Position numbers and translations under genes: made by a program. The notes below the pieces were generated by a model that saw only the letters and a program-made list of their open reading frames with translations, was not told the DNA's origin and ran no database searches. A stretch of DNA of 64,000 nt from Derxia lacustris (GTDB taxonomy: Bacteria; Pseudomonadota; Gammaproteobacteria; Burkholderiales; Burkholderiaceae_E): contig NZ_MUHU01000009.1 in assembly GCF_002105195.1 (NCBI RefSeq), forward strand, positions 1-64,000, in the 5' to 3' direction. The number at the start of each line of letters is the position of its first letter. The first letter of the stretch is position 1. Positions 20,900 through 33,600 of the stretch are shown piece by piece.

Positions 20900-21520
20900 A
20901 TGAAGGTGACCCAGGCGCAGGCGCAGGCCAACCGGGCGCACGTTGTCGAAACGGCGTCCCGGCTGTTTCGTGAGCGCGGATATGACGGCGTCGGCGTTGC
21001 CGATCTGATGGCGGCCGCCGGCTTCACTCACGGCGGTTTCTACAAGCACTTCCGCTCCAAGGCCGACCTGATGGCGGAATCGGCGGCCTGCGGCATGGCA
21101 CGGACAGCGGCGCTGACCGCCGGTGCCGACCTGTCGGACTTCGTGCGGGCCTACCTGTCGCGGGAACACCGCGACACCCGCGCGACCGGCTGCACGATGG
21201 CGGCACTCAGCGGCGATGCGGTACGTCAACCGGAATCGGTCCGGGCCGCGTTTGCAGCCGGGATCGAGAGCCTGCTGGCCGTGCTGAGCCGTGAAGACCT
21301 GTCGTCGGGCGATGCCGATCCGGCCAGGACGCGAGCCAGGTACCTCGACCTGATGGCGCATGCGGTTGGTGCCATCGTCATGTCCCGGGCCTGCCCGGAC
21401 GATTCACCGCTGGCCGACGAAATCCTGGCCGCCTGTCGCGACGAAATCCTGGCGTCGCTGGATTCGTCCGCAGCGGCGGGCACGTCGCCCGAGAGTTCGG
21501 CGCGGGCCTCGGCGCCATGA
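20900..21520 (+). CDS. TetR/AcrR-family transcriptional regulator
   Basis: A 206-residue repressor of the TetR family. Residues 10-55 form the DNA-binding domain: RAHVVETASRLFRERGYDGV, then the helix-turn-helix ADLMAAAGFTHGGFYKHFRSK, with the diagnostic YKHFxSK ending. The C-terminal half is helical and should bind a small hydrophobic inducer; it carries YLSREHRDTRATGCTMAAL, typical of the TetR_C subgroup seen beside SDR genes. It is transcribed away from the SDR operon and two palindromes lie between them, so autoregulation and repression of the operon are likely. Confidence 0.9.
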   Translation: MKVTQAQAQANRAHVVETASRLFRERGYDGVGVADLMAAAGFTHGGFYKHFRSKADLMAESAACGMARTAALTAGADLSDFVRAYLSREHRDTRATGCTMAALSGDAVRQPESVRAAFAAGIESLLAVLSREDLSSGDADPARTRARYLDLMAHAVGAIVMSRACPDDSPLADEILAACRDEILASLDSSAAAGTSPESSARASAP

Positions 21521-21622
21521 GGTAGCCGTCGCGGGTCTTGGTGTCGGCGCCGGGCAGCTTTGCGCGGCTTGACGATGGCGACCGGACCTCGCATCGCTTC
21601 CGGGATCCGGCCGCCGGGTCGG

Positions 21623-22183
21623 TCAGCAGGCAAAGGCTTGCAACGGCAGCCGCAGCACCGCCGGCGGCCAGGCCTGGCTCAGCTGGCCGGCCGGCAGCCG
21701 GGCATCGACCAGGAAGGTCGGCAGGCCGAGCGCGCGCGCCGGCGCGATGTCCTGCTCCGGGCTGTCGCCGACCATCAGCGTGCGGCGCGGCGAGCTGCCC
21801 AGCCGCGCCAGCGCATGCAGAAAGAAGCCCGGCGCCGGCTTGGCGCAGCCGGCGCTCTCGGGCGTGACCACCGCCACGAAATGCCGCTCCAGCCCGAGCG
21901 CGCGCAGCTTGCGCAGCACCAGGCCGCGCTCGCCGTTGGACAGGACGGCCTTGGGCACGCTGCGGGTGCGCGCGAGGAATTCGGCCGCGCCCGGCAGCAG
22001 CGCCCAGTGGCGCTCATAGGCCGCGAGATAGCGCGCGAACTGCGCATCGGTCGGGCCGGGCACCCGGTCGGGCCGGCGCGGTGTGCGCGGCCGGTCGGCC
22101 CGCAGCGCCTGCAATGCAAGGCGCTGGGCGCGCCGGTCGTCGAGCAGGGTGTCGTCGAGGTCGACCAGGATGGCTGAGTGCAT
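21623..22183 (-). CDS. HAD-superfamily hydrolase
   Basis: A 186-residue haloacid-dehalogenase-like phosphatase. Motif I is the N-terminal strand with the nucleophile, ILVDLDDTLLDD. Motif II is in VPKAVLSNGERG. The Lys of motif III lies in AGCAKPAPGFF, and motif IV is MVGDSPEQDIAPARALG. The cap is small (C1 type), so it probably dephosphorylates a small metabolite. The start is the ATG right before the motif I strand; the longer frame upstream has no family support. It is followed by the S9 peptidase gene upstream on the same strand with a gap of about 105 bases. The substrate is unknown. Confidence 0.85.
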   Translation of the reverse strand: MHSAILVDLDDTLLDDRRAQRLALQALRADRPRTPRRPDRVPGPTDAQFARYLAAYERHWALLPGAAEFLARTRSVPKAVLSNGERGLVLRKLRALGLERHFVAVVTPESAGCAKPAPGFFLHALARLGSSPRRTLMVGDSPEQDIAPARALGLPTFLVDARLPAGQLSQAWPPAVLRLPLQAFAC

Positions 22184-22288
22184 GTTCGGCGCGGGCGTGG
22201 ATGGGGCGTGGATTGTCGGCAGCGGCCCCGGGCCGGCGAACGCATGCTTTCGTCCATGCATATGGCCGCCCGCTGTGAGGCCGCCGCC

Positions 22289-24289
22289 TCAGCGCAGATT
22301 GGCCGCCAGAAAACCCTCGATCGCGGTGAGCAGCACCCGCCGGTCGGCCTCGCGCTGAAAGAAGTGATCGGCGCCGTCGAGCAGCAGCGTCTGCACCGGC
22401 TTTTGCGCGCGTTCCAGCGCGGCGTTCATCGCCTCGGCATGGCGCACCGGCACCACCGTGTCCTGCTTGCCGTGCAATAGCAGCACCGGCACCTGGATGC
22501 GCGCCGCCTGCCGCACCGGCGAGGTCGGGTCGAGCGCGCGCCGGTCGCCGATCTGCGGCAGGTTGAGGTCGCCGAACACGTAATCGGCCTGGTCGTCGAG
22601 CAGCTGGCGCAGATCGGTGACCGGCGCGATGGCGACGGCGCAGCGGTAGAGCGCCGGCTCCTTCACCGCGCCCATCAGCGCCGCATAGCCGCCATAGCTG
22701 CCGCCGACGATGGCGATGCGCGCCGGATCGGCCAGCTTCTGCTCGATGAGCCAGCGCGTGCCATCGGTCAGGTCGTCCTGCATCGCCAGCCCCCATTGGC
22801 GATAGCCGGCCACCAGAAAGTCGCGGCCATAGCCGGTCGAGCCGCGGAACTGCGGTTGCAGCACGCCATAGCCGCGACTGGCCAGGAACTGCACCCAGTA
22901 GTCGAAGCCCGGCACGTCATGCGCCGACGGGCCGCCGTGCGGCAGCACCACGAAGGGAATCGGCCCGTCGCCGACCTGACGGCCGACCGGCAGCGTGATC
23001 AGCGCCGGAATCGTCAGCCCGTCGCGCGCCGGATAGTCGAGCACCAGCGTCGGCGCGATGCGCTCGGGCGCAAGGCCGGGCTGGGTCTCGACCACCGGAT
23101 CGAGCACCGGCTTGCCGTCCTCGCGCGACAGCAGCCAGTAGCCGAGCGGCTGGTTGCCGCGCCGATCCGCCACTAGCGTGCGCTGGCCGGTGGTGCTGCG
23201 GTCGACGATGGAATGGCGGCTGCCGCGCAACGCGCCATCGAGCAGCCGGGCGTCGGCGGCCCAGGCCGCGTCGAGCCAGAGCGTGGCGCCGCTGCCTTCG
23301 GCGCCGACCAGCCGGCCGGCGCGCAGCAGCGGTCGCACATCGTCCTCGCGGTCCGCGGCCACGGTGCGCAGCACGCGATGCGCGGCGAGGTCGTATTCGA
23401 CGATGGCGTCGCGGCCGCTGTCGCGGTTGGTCAGCACATGGATGCGGTCGGGCGCGCCGTCGATGAAGGCCAGCGGCTCGAAGTTCTGGCCGGCATTCAG
23501 CGGCAGCGTCTCGACGGTTTCCCAGAGCGCATCGGGGCCGGCGCGCGTCAGCAGGCTGACGCTGCGGCCGCGCTGATAGGCCCAGCCGAGCCGGATGCTG
23601 CCGTCGCGCGCCGCGATCCAGTGGTTGATGAGGCCGTGGCTGCGCTGGACCGTGCGGGTGCTGCCGTCGCGCACGTCGACCAGCACGGCTTCGGGATGCT
23701 CGATGCGCTGCTGGATCGTGGCGCCCGACAGCGCGGCGCGCGAACTGCGCTCGATGGTCGGCAGTTCGAGCAGCAGATGGTCGGGATCGTCGGGCAGGAA
23801 GCTGAGCACGCGGTCCTGGAACTGCGGCTCCCAGTCGCCGCGGTCGGAATGGACCAGCTCGCGCACCGCGCCGCTGGCCGCATCGATGGCGACCAGCCGG
23901 GTGTCGGCGGTGCGCATGAGCGGGCCGCGCTGCGTGACCACGCGCACCGAGGCGATCAGCAGGGTCGGCGTCTTCCACTCGACCCAGGCCGGCTCGCCGA
24001 CGCCGGTGGGGATGATGCGCGGCGGCTCCTGGCCGTCGAGGTCCCAGATCGCGAAGGCGCGCCGGCCGTCGGCGCCGGTGATGGCGGCGAAGCGCCGGCC
24101 GTCGGGCGCGAGCCGGCCGCCGGCGGCGACGGGCAGGGCGGCATAGGTCTCGACCGGCACCTGGGCGGCGCGCGGCAGGTCGGCGGCGCGGGCGGCTGGG
24201 GTGAAGGCGCCGGCGACGAACGCGAGGCCGGCGGCGGCGAGCAGGAGGGTTGCAAGCCTGTGCAAGGTGGAGGTGGGGAAGACGGGCAT
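22289..24289 (-). CDS. S9-family prolyl oligopeptidase-like peptidase
   Basis: A 666-residue secreted or periplasmic serine peptidase of family S9. It starts with a signal peptide (ATLLLAAAGLAFVAGAFTPA, then ARAAD). The N-terminal two thirds should form the beta-propeller (repeated blade-like segments such as RRAFAIWDLDG). The C-terminal catalytic domain has PFVVLPHGGPSAHD, the nucleophile in GGSYGGYAALMG, the Asp in HGKQDTVVPVRHAEAM and the His in GADHFFQREAD. Such enzymes cleave dipeptides or acylated residues from short peptides. The start is the ATG before the signal peptide; the upstream extension is low-complexity. Confidence 0.88.
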   Translation of the reverse strand: MPVFPTSTLHRLATLLLAAAGLAFVAGAFTPAARAADLPRAAQVPVETYAALPVAAGGRLAPDGRRFAAITGADGRRAFAIWDLDGQEPPRIIPTGVGEPAWVEWKTPTLLIASVRVVTQRGPLMRTADTRLVAIDAASGAVRELVHSDRGDWEPQFQDRVLSFLPDDPDHLLLELPTIERSSRAALSGATIQQRIEHPEAVLVDVRDGSTRTVQRSHGLINHWIAARDGSIRLGWAYQRGRSVSLLTRAGPDALWETVETLPLNAGQNFEPLAFIDGAPDRIHVLTNRDSGRDAIVEYDLAAHRVLRTVAADREDDVRPLLRAGRLVGAEGSGATLWLDAAWAADARLLDGALRGSRHSIVDRSTTGQRTLVADRRGNQPLGYWLLSREDGKPVLDPVVETQPGLAPERIAPTLVLDYPARDGLTIPALITLPVGRQVGDGPIPFVVLPHGGPSAHDVPGFDYWVQFLASRGYGVLQPQFRGSTGYGRDFLVAGYRQWGLAMQDDLTDGTRWLIEQKLADPARIAIVGGSYGGYAALMGAVKEPALYRCAVAIAPVTDLRQLLDDQADYVFGDLNLPQIGDRRALDPTSPVRQAARIQVPVLLLHGKQDTVVPVRHAEAMNAALERAQKPVQTLLLDGADHFFQREADRRVLLTAIEGFLAANLR

Positions 24290-24623
24290 CTGCGGAGGGA
24301 GGCGGTGCGGCGGGGTGGCGCGTGCTGCGCGCCGGTTGCCGCGCCTGGAGCGGGCGGGCTGCGGATGAATCAAGTTCCGGGCCCGGCGGATGGGCGGCGC
24401 TTGGGCGGGAATGGGGCAGGCGGGGCGGTTGAGGTGCGGGGATTGCAGCAGGTGTTGCGGCGGGTTGGGCAGGCGTGAGCGGGTCTGCGCTGTCGAGGGC
24501 GAGGGGCGGCCGGTTTCATCTCGACGCGAGGATCGGACTGCCCTCGTCGTGCAGCATGCGGCCCGATTTCTTGAGTTCTCCAAAACCCTTGGTCCCGCAA
24601 CCTGCACTCTCGGAGCACCCGTC
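24290..24623. promoter_or_regulatory. Divergent intergenic region upstream of the giant RTX gene
   Basis: 334 bases between the peptidase gene (minus) and the RTX gene (plus). It is GC-rich with no clear gene. A GGAG at about 24612 precedes the RTX start. No convincing -35/-10 pair was found by eye. Confidence 0.3.
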
Positions 24624-27600
24624 ATGGCCCTGTTCGTCGCAACCACTGGAAACGACAGCTTCACTGGAACGACGGCCGACGACGATGCGGTGAGCTATGC
24701 GGGCGCGCCGGCGGGTGTGAGCGTGGACCTCTCGCGCAGCACCGCGCAATCGACCGGCGGCTCGGGCACCGATCTGCTGCTCGCCATCGACGCCCTGACC
24801 GGCTCGGCCTTCGGCGATGCGCTGACCGGGAATGGCGGCGCCAATCGGCTGGCGGGCGAGGGCGGCAACGATGTGCTGACGGGGAGCGAGGGGAACGACA
24901 CGCTGGAGGGTGGCGCGGGCGCGGACACGCTTTACGGCGGATTGGGCGACGACACCTACGTGCTGCGCGCCGGCGACGGCAGCGCGGTCGGCTCCTACGA
25001 GCTGCTGCGCGAAGACCTCGGCGAAGGCAGCGACACGCTGCGCATCGTCGGTCTTGCGCCGGCCGATGTGCGCTTCACCACCAGTCCTTACAGCCTCTAC
25101 CACGTCCGGCTGGCGCTGCGCGCGGCGGACGGGACCGACTCCTTCGTGGAGATTTATGCCCCGACCACCGCCGACGGCAGCAGCCTTGGCCAGCGCATCG
25201 AGCGGCTCGTCTTTGACGACGGCACCATCTGGGACCTGAGCCAGAGCCTGACCCTCACCGGTACGGCCGGCGGTGACAACCTCGCTGGGGCAGCCAATGC
25301 AGATGTGTTGGCAGGCGATGCCGGCAACGATGCGCTGACCGGCTACGGCGGCAACGACACGCTGACCGGCGGTGCGGGCGCGGACAACCTCACCGGCGGC
25401 GTCGGCAACGACACGCTGGACGGTGGCACCGGCGCCGACACGCTCTACGGCAACGCGGGCGACGACATCTATGTGCTGCGCGTCGGCGACGGCAGCACGG
25501 TCGGCTCCTACGAGCTGCTGCGCGAAGACCTCGGCGAAGGCAGCGACACGCTGCGCATCGTCGGTCTTGCGCCGGCCGATGTGCGCTTCACCACCAGTCC
25601 CTACAGCCTCTACTACGTCCGGCTGGCGCTGCGCGCGGCGGACGGGACCGACTCCTTCGTCGAGATTTATGCCCCGACCACCGCCGACGGCAACAGCCTC
25701 GGCCAGCGCATCGAGCGGGTTGTCTTCGACGACGGCACGACCTGGGACCTGAGCCAGAGGCTGACCCTCACTGGCACCGCCGCAGGGGAGCCCTTGATGG
25801 GCGCGGCGACCGCTGACGTACTGGCTGGCGGCGATGGAAATGACGCGCTGACCGGCAACGCCGGCGACGACACCCTTGAAGGCGGCGCCGGTGCCGACAC
25901 GCTCTACGGCAACGCGGGCGACGACAGCTATGTGCTGCGCGCCGGCGACGGCAGCACGGTCGACTCCTACGAACTGCTGCGCGAAGAGCTTGGCGAAGGT
26001 ACCGACACGCTGCGCATCGTCGGCCTCACGCCGGCCGACGTGCGCTTCACGACCAGTCCCTACAGCTCCAACTACGTCCGTCTGGCGCTGCGCGCGGCGG
26101 ACGGGACCGACTCCTTCGTCGACCTCTACGCCCCGCCCACCGCCGACGGCAGCAGCCTTGGCCAGCGCATCGAGCGGGTCGTCTTTGACGACGGCACGAC
26201 CTGGGATCTGAGCCAGAGCCTGACGCTCACCGGCACCGCCGGCAGCGACAACCTCACCGGCGCGGCGACCGCCGATGTGCTGGCCGGCGACGCCGGCAAC
26301 GACGCACTGACCGGCTACGGCGGCAACGACACGCTGACCGGCGGCGCGGGCACGGACAACCTCACCGGCGGCGCCGGCAACGACACGCTCGACGGTGGCA
26401 CCGGCGCCGACACGCTCTACGGCAACGCGGGCGACGACAGCTATGTGCTGCGCGTCGGCGACGGCAGCACGGTCGGCTCCTACGAGCTGCTGCGCGAAGA
26501 CCTCGGCGAAGGCAGCGACACGCTGCGCATCGTCGGTCTTGCGCCGGCCGATGTGCGCTTCACCACCAGTCCCTACAGCCTCTACTACGTCCGGCTGGCG
26601 CTGCGCGCGGCGGACGGGACCGACTCCTTCGTGGAGATTTATGCCCCGACCACCGCCGACGGCAGCAGCCTTGGCCAGCGCATCGAGCGGGTTGTCTTCG
26701 ACGACGGCACGACCTGGGACCTGAGCCAGAGCCTGACGCTCACCGGCACCGCCGGAAGCGACAACCTCGCCGGGGCGGCGACCGCCGATGTGCTGGCCGG
26801 TGACGCCGGCAACGACGCGCTGACCGGCTATGGCGGCAACGACATGCTGACCGGCGGCAGCGGAGCTGACACGCTCTACGGCAACGCTGGCAACGACACG
26901 CTGGACGGTGGTACCGGCGCCGACACGCTCTACGGCAACGCGGGCGACGACACCTACGTGCTGCGCGCCGGCGACGGCAGCGCGGTCGGTTCCTACGAGC
27001 AGCTGCGCGAAGACCTCGGTGAAGGCAGCGACACGCTGCGCATCGTCGGTGTCACGCCGGCCGATGTGCGCTTCACCACCGGCGCCTACAACTCGAACTT
27101 TGTCCGTCTGGCGCTGCGCGCGGCGGACGGCACCGACTCCTTCGTCGAGCTTTACGCCCCGGCAACCGCCGACGGCAACAGCCTCGGCCAGCGCATCGAG
27201 CGGGTCGTCTTCGACGACGGCACCATCTGGGACCTGAGCCAGAGCCTGACGCTCACCGGCACCGCCGGCGCCGAAGCCCTCACCGGCGCGGCGACCGATG
27301 ACGTGCTGACCGGCGCCGCCGGCAACGACACGCTCTACGGCAACGCCGGCGACGACACCCTCGAAGGCGGCGCCGGCACCGACACGCTCTACGGCAACGC
27401 CGGCAACGACACCTACATCCTGCGCGCCGGCGACGGTGCAACCACCGGCCAGGAACTGATCCGCGAAGACATCGGTGCCGGCATCGACACGCTGCTGATA
27501 TTGGGCGCCAGCGCCGCCGACCTGAGCTTCATCGCCAGCCCCTATGGCGCGAGCTACACCCGTCTTGCGCTGCGGGCGGCCGACGGCAGCTCAAGCCATT

Positions 27601-30600
27601 TCGACATCTACGCACCGACCGACGCCGACGGCGCCAGCCTCGGCCGGCGCATCGAACGCATCGTCTTCGAGGACGGCAGCGTCATTCCGCTGGCCCAGGG
27701 CGCCGCCTATCCGGTCGCCGTGCCCGACAGCTACCGGCTCGACGAGGACGGTGCGCTCACGGTGTCGGCCGCCACCGGCGTGCTGGCCAACGACAGCGAT
27801 CCCGACGGCGCCGGCCTCGCGGCCTCGGTGGTGCGCGGCGTGTATGGCGGCACGCTGACGCTCGCTGCCGACGGCTCGTTCACCTACACCCCGCGCGCCG
27901 ACTTCACCGGCACCGACAGCTTCGTCTACGCCGCCACCGATGCCGGCGGCGAACGCATCTCGGGCCAGGTGACGCTGGTCGTGCAGCCCCAGCCCGATGC
28001 GCCGGTGGCCGCCGCCGACGCCGTCACTGCAGGCAACGCGGGCAGCACGCTCATCGCCGGCAGCACGCTCACCGCCAACGACCATGACGCCGACCCGGGC
28101 GACACGCTCACCGTCGTCGCGGTCCCGGCCCATACCGCCGCCGGCGCCAGCCTCACGCTGAACAACGGCAACCTGGTCTACGACCCATCCAGCGCCTTCG
28201 CGCAACTGCTGCCCGGGCAGACCGGCGTCGACAGCTTCAGCTACGCCGTGTCCGATGCCAGCGGCCGCACTTCCGAAGCCACGGTGTCGGTCACGGTCAC
28301 CGGCAGCCCGATCACCATCGAGGTCGCCTCGGCCCAGGCGCCGAGCCGCATTGCGGCCACCGGCCTGTCGGTGTTCGGCTATGAGCTCGACTACCAGGGC
28401 CGCAGCGGGCTCGAAGGCCATGTGATCGTCCGGCTGGTGCAGGCCGACGGCGGCGCGGCCGATGCCGGTGTCACCGTCGCCACGCGCGAGATTGCGCTGA
28501 CGGAATTCGGCGGCGGCGCCGCAGGCACGCTGTCCGGCGCTTTCCTGGTGCCGGGCGCCAGCCTCGCCGATCTCGGCTTTGGCCAGCACGGCTTTCGCAT
28601 CACCGCCGAGCTGGTGGTCGACGACTTCGCCTATCGGTCCAGCGACAGCAGCGACAACCTCGTCGCCGAACGGGTCGCGGTCTATTCGGCCGTGCTCGAC
28701 TCCCACATCGACAGCCATGCCGCCGGCGATGTCGTGACGCTGACCGGCCATTGCGTCGCCAGCTCGCCGCTCGACAGCGTCGCCTATGTGCCGGTCGCGG
28801 TCGAGATCGTCTCCGGCGAGCACAGCCGGGTCATCACCGCCATTGCCGACGCCCAGGGCCAGTTCCGGATCGAGTTCACCAGCCTGCCCGGCACGGCCGG
28901 CAGCTACAGCGCGCGCGCCTACAACCCGGCCTATCCGGGCGAGGACAGCGCGCCCGAGGCCGGCTTTGCGCTGCACGGCATCGACATCGTCGCGTCGAAC
29001 ATCGAATGGACCGGCGCCTCGGGCCAGCCGGGCGCCGGCAGCCTGGTCGTCCACAACACCGGCGCCACCCAGGTCACCGGGCTCGAACTCGCCACCGCCG
29101 GGCTGCCGGCCGGCTGGACGATCGCCTTCAACAACCTGCCCGACACGCTGGCAGCCGGCGCCAGCGCCACGGTCGGCTTCACGCTCACCACGCCGGCCGG
29201 CGCGGTCGCCACCCAGAACCTCACCCTCACGCTCGACACCGACCAGGGCGCGCACGACAGCGCCAGCCTGCTGGCCAGCACCGCGCCCGCCGCCGCCCAT
29301 CTCGTCGTGAGCGACGACGGACTCGACCGCGGCGTGCTGCGCGGCGACCAGACCGTCGTCAGCTTCAACCTGACCAATGCCGGCGGCGAGGATGCGACCG
29401 GCGTGGTGGTGCAACTGCCCGGCCTGCCCTGGATGCGACTGGCCGGCGACGACAACCTGGGCGTGCTGCATGCCGGCGAAACCCGCACCGTGACCCTGCT
29501 GCTGTCGCCCGACGACGCGGCCGCGCTCGGCACCTACGCCGGCGACATCCATGTCCGCTATGTCGACGGCAGCGGCGCGGCCCAGCTGTCGACCGCCAAT
29601 TTCGACTGGAACCTGACCTCGGACGAAACCGGCTCGCTGTCGCTGCGGATCACCGACGAGTACAGCTACTTCGCCGCCGAACATCCGCTGGTGAGCGACG
29701 CGGTGGTGCGCATCGTCGATGCGGTCACAGGCCAGCAGGTCGCGCGTTTCGACAATGTGGACGGCACGCTCCAGCTCGACTCGCTCAACGAGGGCAGCTA
29801 TGTGCTCAGCGTCAGCTCGGCCAACCACAGCAACTTCACCGGCCTGTTCCAGATCACCGAGGGCAGCCGGACCGAGCTGCGCGCCTTCGTCCCGCGCGAG
29901 ACCGTCACCTATCACTGGACGGTGGTCGAAGGCACGGTCGAGGAACGCACCCACATCACGCTCGACAGCACCTTTCAGACCGACGTGCCGGTGCCGGTCG
30001 TCACGATGGACCCGCCGATCCTGCATTTCGGAAATCTGGCGCCTGGTGAAACCGAGATCATCGAAGTCACGATCACCAATCACGGCCTGATTGCGGCGCT
30101 GAATGTCGATCTGAATCTGCCCGATCCCACCGGCTTTTCCATCGACGGATTGATCGAGGCAATTCCGGTTTTGCCGGCGAAAACCAGCATGACCATTCCG
30201 ATCACGATCAGTCGTGATCCGCTCGGCGATCCGACAAATCCCGACGACCCCGGAACGCCCGATCCCGATGGCAGCGGATGTTCGGGCCACATGACTTACG
30301 AATACAACTGCAATGGCACCGTGGTTCGCGTGGCGGGCATTGCTTACGACGGCTGCTCCGATACGCCGGTGGTTCCGGTTTCAAACGGAGCTTGGTCGGA
30401 CTCGGTCTCGGGCTTTGTGTCGGCGGGCGGCGGCGGTGGAGGCGGGGGAGGCAGCAGTGGCGGCGGAGGCGGATCAAGTTCGGGAACGGGCCATGGATTG
30501 CCGGGATTCTCCTATTCGCCAATTCCGGTAGAAAGCGTGACCAAGCCTTGCGGTGCGGCCAATTCTGCGACGGCACCGTCGGATTGTGTGCAGGAAAAGA

Positions 30601-33600
30601 CTGTCAATTTGCTGAAGGACATAGGCATCATTGCAATCAGTATCTTGGTGCCACAATTGGCCATTCCATTGGCATTATTGGATGCGGCATACGAAATCTA
30701 CAATTCAAAGCCGGGAGAGGGGCAGGCCAATCAGGCTGCCGCTGAAGCCAGTTTATCGATCACTGGCTCACTGCTCGAAGACATGGCAGATGGGCACACC
30801 CTGGCGGGAACCGCCAAAACGGTCGGTGGGCACTTTCTCGGGGCGCTGGGTTCGGTATTGACGATCGGTAATGACATCAACGATCTCGCGGAGTGTCTGC
30901 TTTATGGACACACCATCACCAGTGCCCGTGGCGATTCCAGCATGCAAATGCCGAATTCCATCGGCATGACCGACGCAGCAAGCAAAGACGCCGATTGCGG
31001 ATGCGGTTCCGGGTCTGCAAGCGGTTCTGCGACAGGCAATGCGCTTGCTGCTGCGGGAACAGCTGCGACTCCCGAGGAAATACTCGGCGACCGTTTCGAC
31101 GGCTTCATGCTTGCGGACGATTATGTTGCGCGTGCATCCGCCTATGGTCTTTATCTGGCCAATTTATATGGCGATATCCGCTGGTTCGATACGACGGATT
31201 ATGCCGGCCTGGAAACCTTCGCCAAGTTTGTCGCCGCAGCCTATCTCGCCGGCGTCAAGATCGAAGATGCCTCGGTCATTCCAGTACCCAAGGGCATCTC
31301 GGCGGCACTGGTCGATGCGTTTGTCGCGCGTTTCAATCGAACGATCGATTACTGGGATCACGGAATTCATCTGGCCAGTCAATTGCCGGAAGGGGCCAAT
31401 CCCGACTTTTACGCCATCGACGTTGCCAAGACCTTGCTTGAAAACGCCATTGGCTCAGCCAATCTGTCGGCAGAAGCTCGCGAGGAAATCGCCCGTTCCG
31501 ACGATGAAATGGTCAAGGATCTGACCCAGGCCATCGTCGAATACCAGATCGAGGAAGACAAGCAGGTTTCCGGCGTCTGCGCCACCATCAAGCTGCGCAT
31601 CGAGCAGGATCTCGTGATGGAGCGCCAGGCTTTCTTCGGCACGCTGGAACTGACCGCCGGAGAAACGCCACTGCAAAATCTCAAACTTGAAATCCTGATT
31701 TTCGACAAGAGCGGCAATCTGGTGGACAGCAGCCTTTTCGGTTCTGCCAATACCAGTCTGCAAGGCATTGCCAGCCTTGACGGCACCGCCGGGCTGGCAG
31801 CCGGCCAAACTCTGAATGCCGAATACCTGTTCCTGCCAAGCCGGCTGGCCGCCGCGCTCGGCGATACCGGCTACAGCATTGGCGGAAAAATGACCTATCT
31901 GGACGGCGGCGCCAGCGTGGCGATCGATTTTCAGCCGGTGCAGATCGAAGTCCATCCTTCGGCAGAATTGCAGCTCGACTATTACTATGAACGCAATGTC
32001 GTTGCCGACGATCCATTTACCGATGAAGTGGAAGACAGCCAGCCATTTCTGCTGGGCGTGCGCGTCACCAATTCCGGTCGCGGCAAGGCATCCGATGTGC
32101 GGATCGAAAGCGCCCAGCCCGAAATCATCGACAATCAAAAGGGATTGCTGATCGATTTTTCGATCATCGGTTCGCAGGTCGATGGGCAGGCTGCCAACAA
32201 CGGTCTCACCGCGCATTTCGGCGATATTGCCGCTGGCCAGACCAGGACCGCAATCTGGTCGCTCGAAGCCTCATTGCAGGGAAAATTCATCGATTACACG
32301 GTCAATTTCGAGCATGTGAATGAACTGGGCATGTCCGAGGTTTCCCAGATCACCGATGTGAGAGTCCATGAATTGATTCACGGTGCCGATTTCAATGGCG
32401 ACGGCGGCACCGATTTCCTCATCAACGATTTTCCCGATCTGCTCGACCAGCCGGACAAGCTGCATCTGTCGGGCGGCCAGATCGTCGACGTGGCCACCGT
32501 CGGCACATCGGTGGGCAGCATTGCCGCCAGCGGTGGCGGCCACAGCGTCGTCATTTCTGCCGGCGACCGCGAACAGGCGTGGGGCTATCTTTCCGGCGTG
32601 CTGGCCGGAGCGGCCGGCCAGATTCAAATCCTGTCGGTCATGCGTGCCGACGGCAGCCTGCTCGATTCGGGGCAGTTCTGGATTACCGACCGCACTTTTG
32701 CCAATGCCGCGCTGCGCCCGGTTTATGAAACCCGGATTCATGTCCTCGACGATGTGAAGACTGCGCAATACACCGTCGTATTCAATGGCGAAGTCGGGCC
32801 CACGACGATTTCAGGCGGTGCCGGCAATGACAGTCTTGCGGCTGAATCGGGTGCCACGCTGGTATTAGGTCTGGACGGCAACGATTCACTGATCGGCAAT
32901 GGCGGTGACGATACGCTGGAAGGCGGCAGCGGCGACGATGTCTATTTCATCGACAACAGTGCCGAGCATATTGTCGAAGCCGCCGATGACGGAATCGATA
33001 GCGTGCGCTCATCCGCAAGCTTTTCGTTGGCTGGCACTCAGATCGAAAATCTTGTCCTGACCGGATCGGCAGCAATCAACGGCACCGGCAACGATCTGGC
33101 CAATATGCTGAGCGGCAATTCGGCCGCCAATGAACTGGTCGGCGCTGGCGGAAACGACAGCCTGAATGGCGGTGCCGGTGTGGACACCATGACCGGCGGC
33201 ACTGGCAACGATTTGTATTTCGTCGACAACGTTGGCGATCGCATTGTCGAATTGGCAGATGCCGGAATCGACAGCGTTCGCGCATCGGTGAGTTTTTCGC
33301 TCGCCAATACCCAGGTGGAGAATCTGCTTCTCACCGGAACTTCGGCCATCGATGGCAGCGGCAACGATCTGGCCAACAGTCTGACCGGCAATGCTGCTGC
33401 CAATCGGCTGCTGGGCGGCAAGGGCAATGACACGCTTGCAGGCGGCGCCGGCAACGACACTTTGGATGGCGGGCTCGGAGCGGATCGCATGTCGGGCGGA
33501 ACGGGCAACGATGTGTATATCGTCGACAATGGCGGCGACCGTGCAATCGAGGCAGCCAATGCCGGCAACGACAGCGTCCAGTCGTCGGTGAGTTTTTCTC

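Noticed and set aside
27591..30290. 899-codon minus-strand frame opposite the RTX gene
   Set aside because: Antisense shadow of a repetitive GC-rich gene, with no motif or ribosome-binding site.
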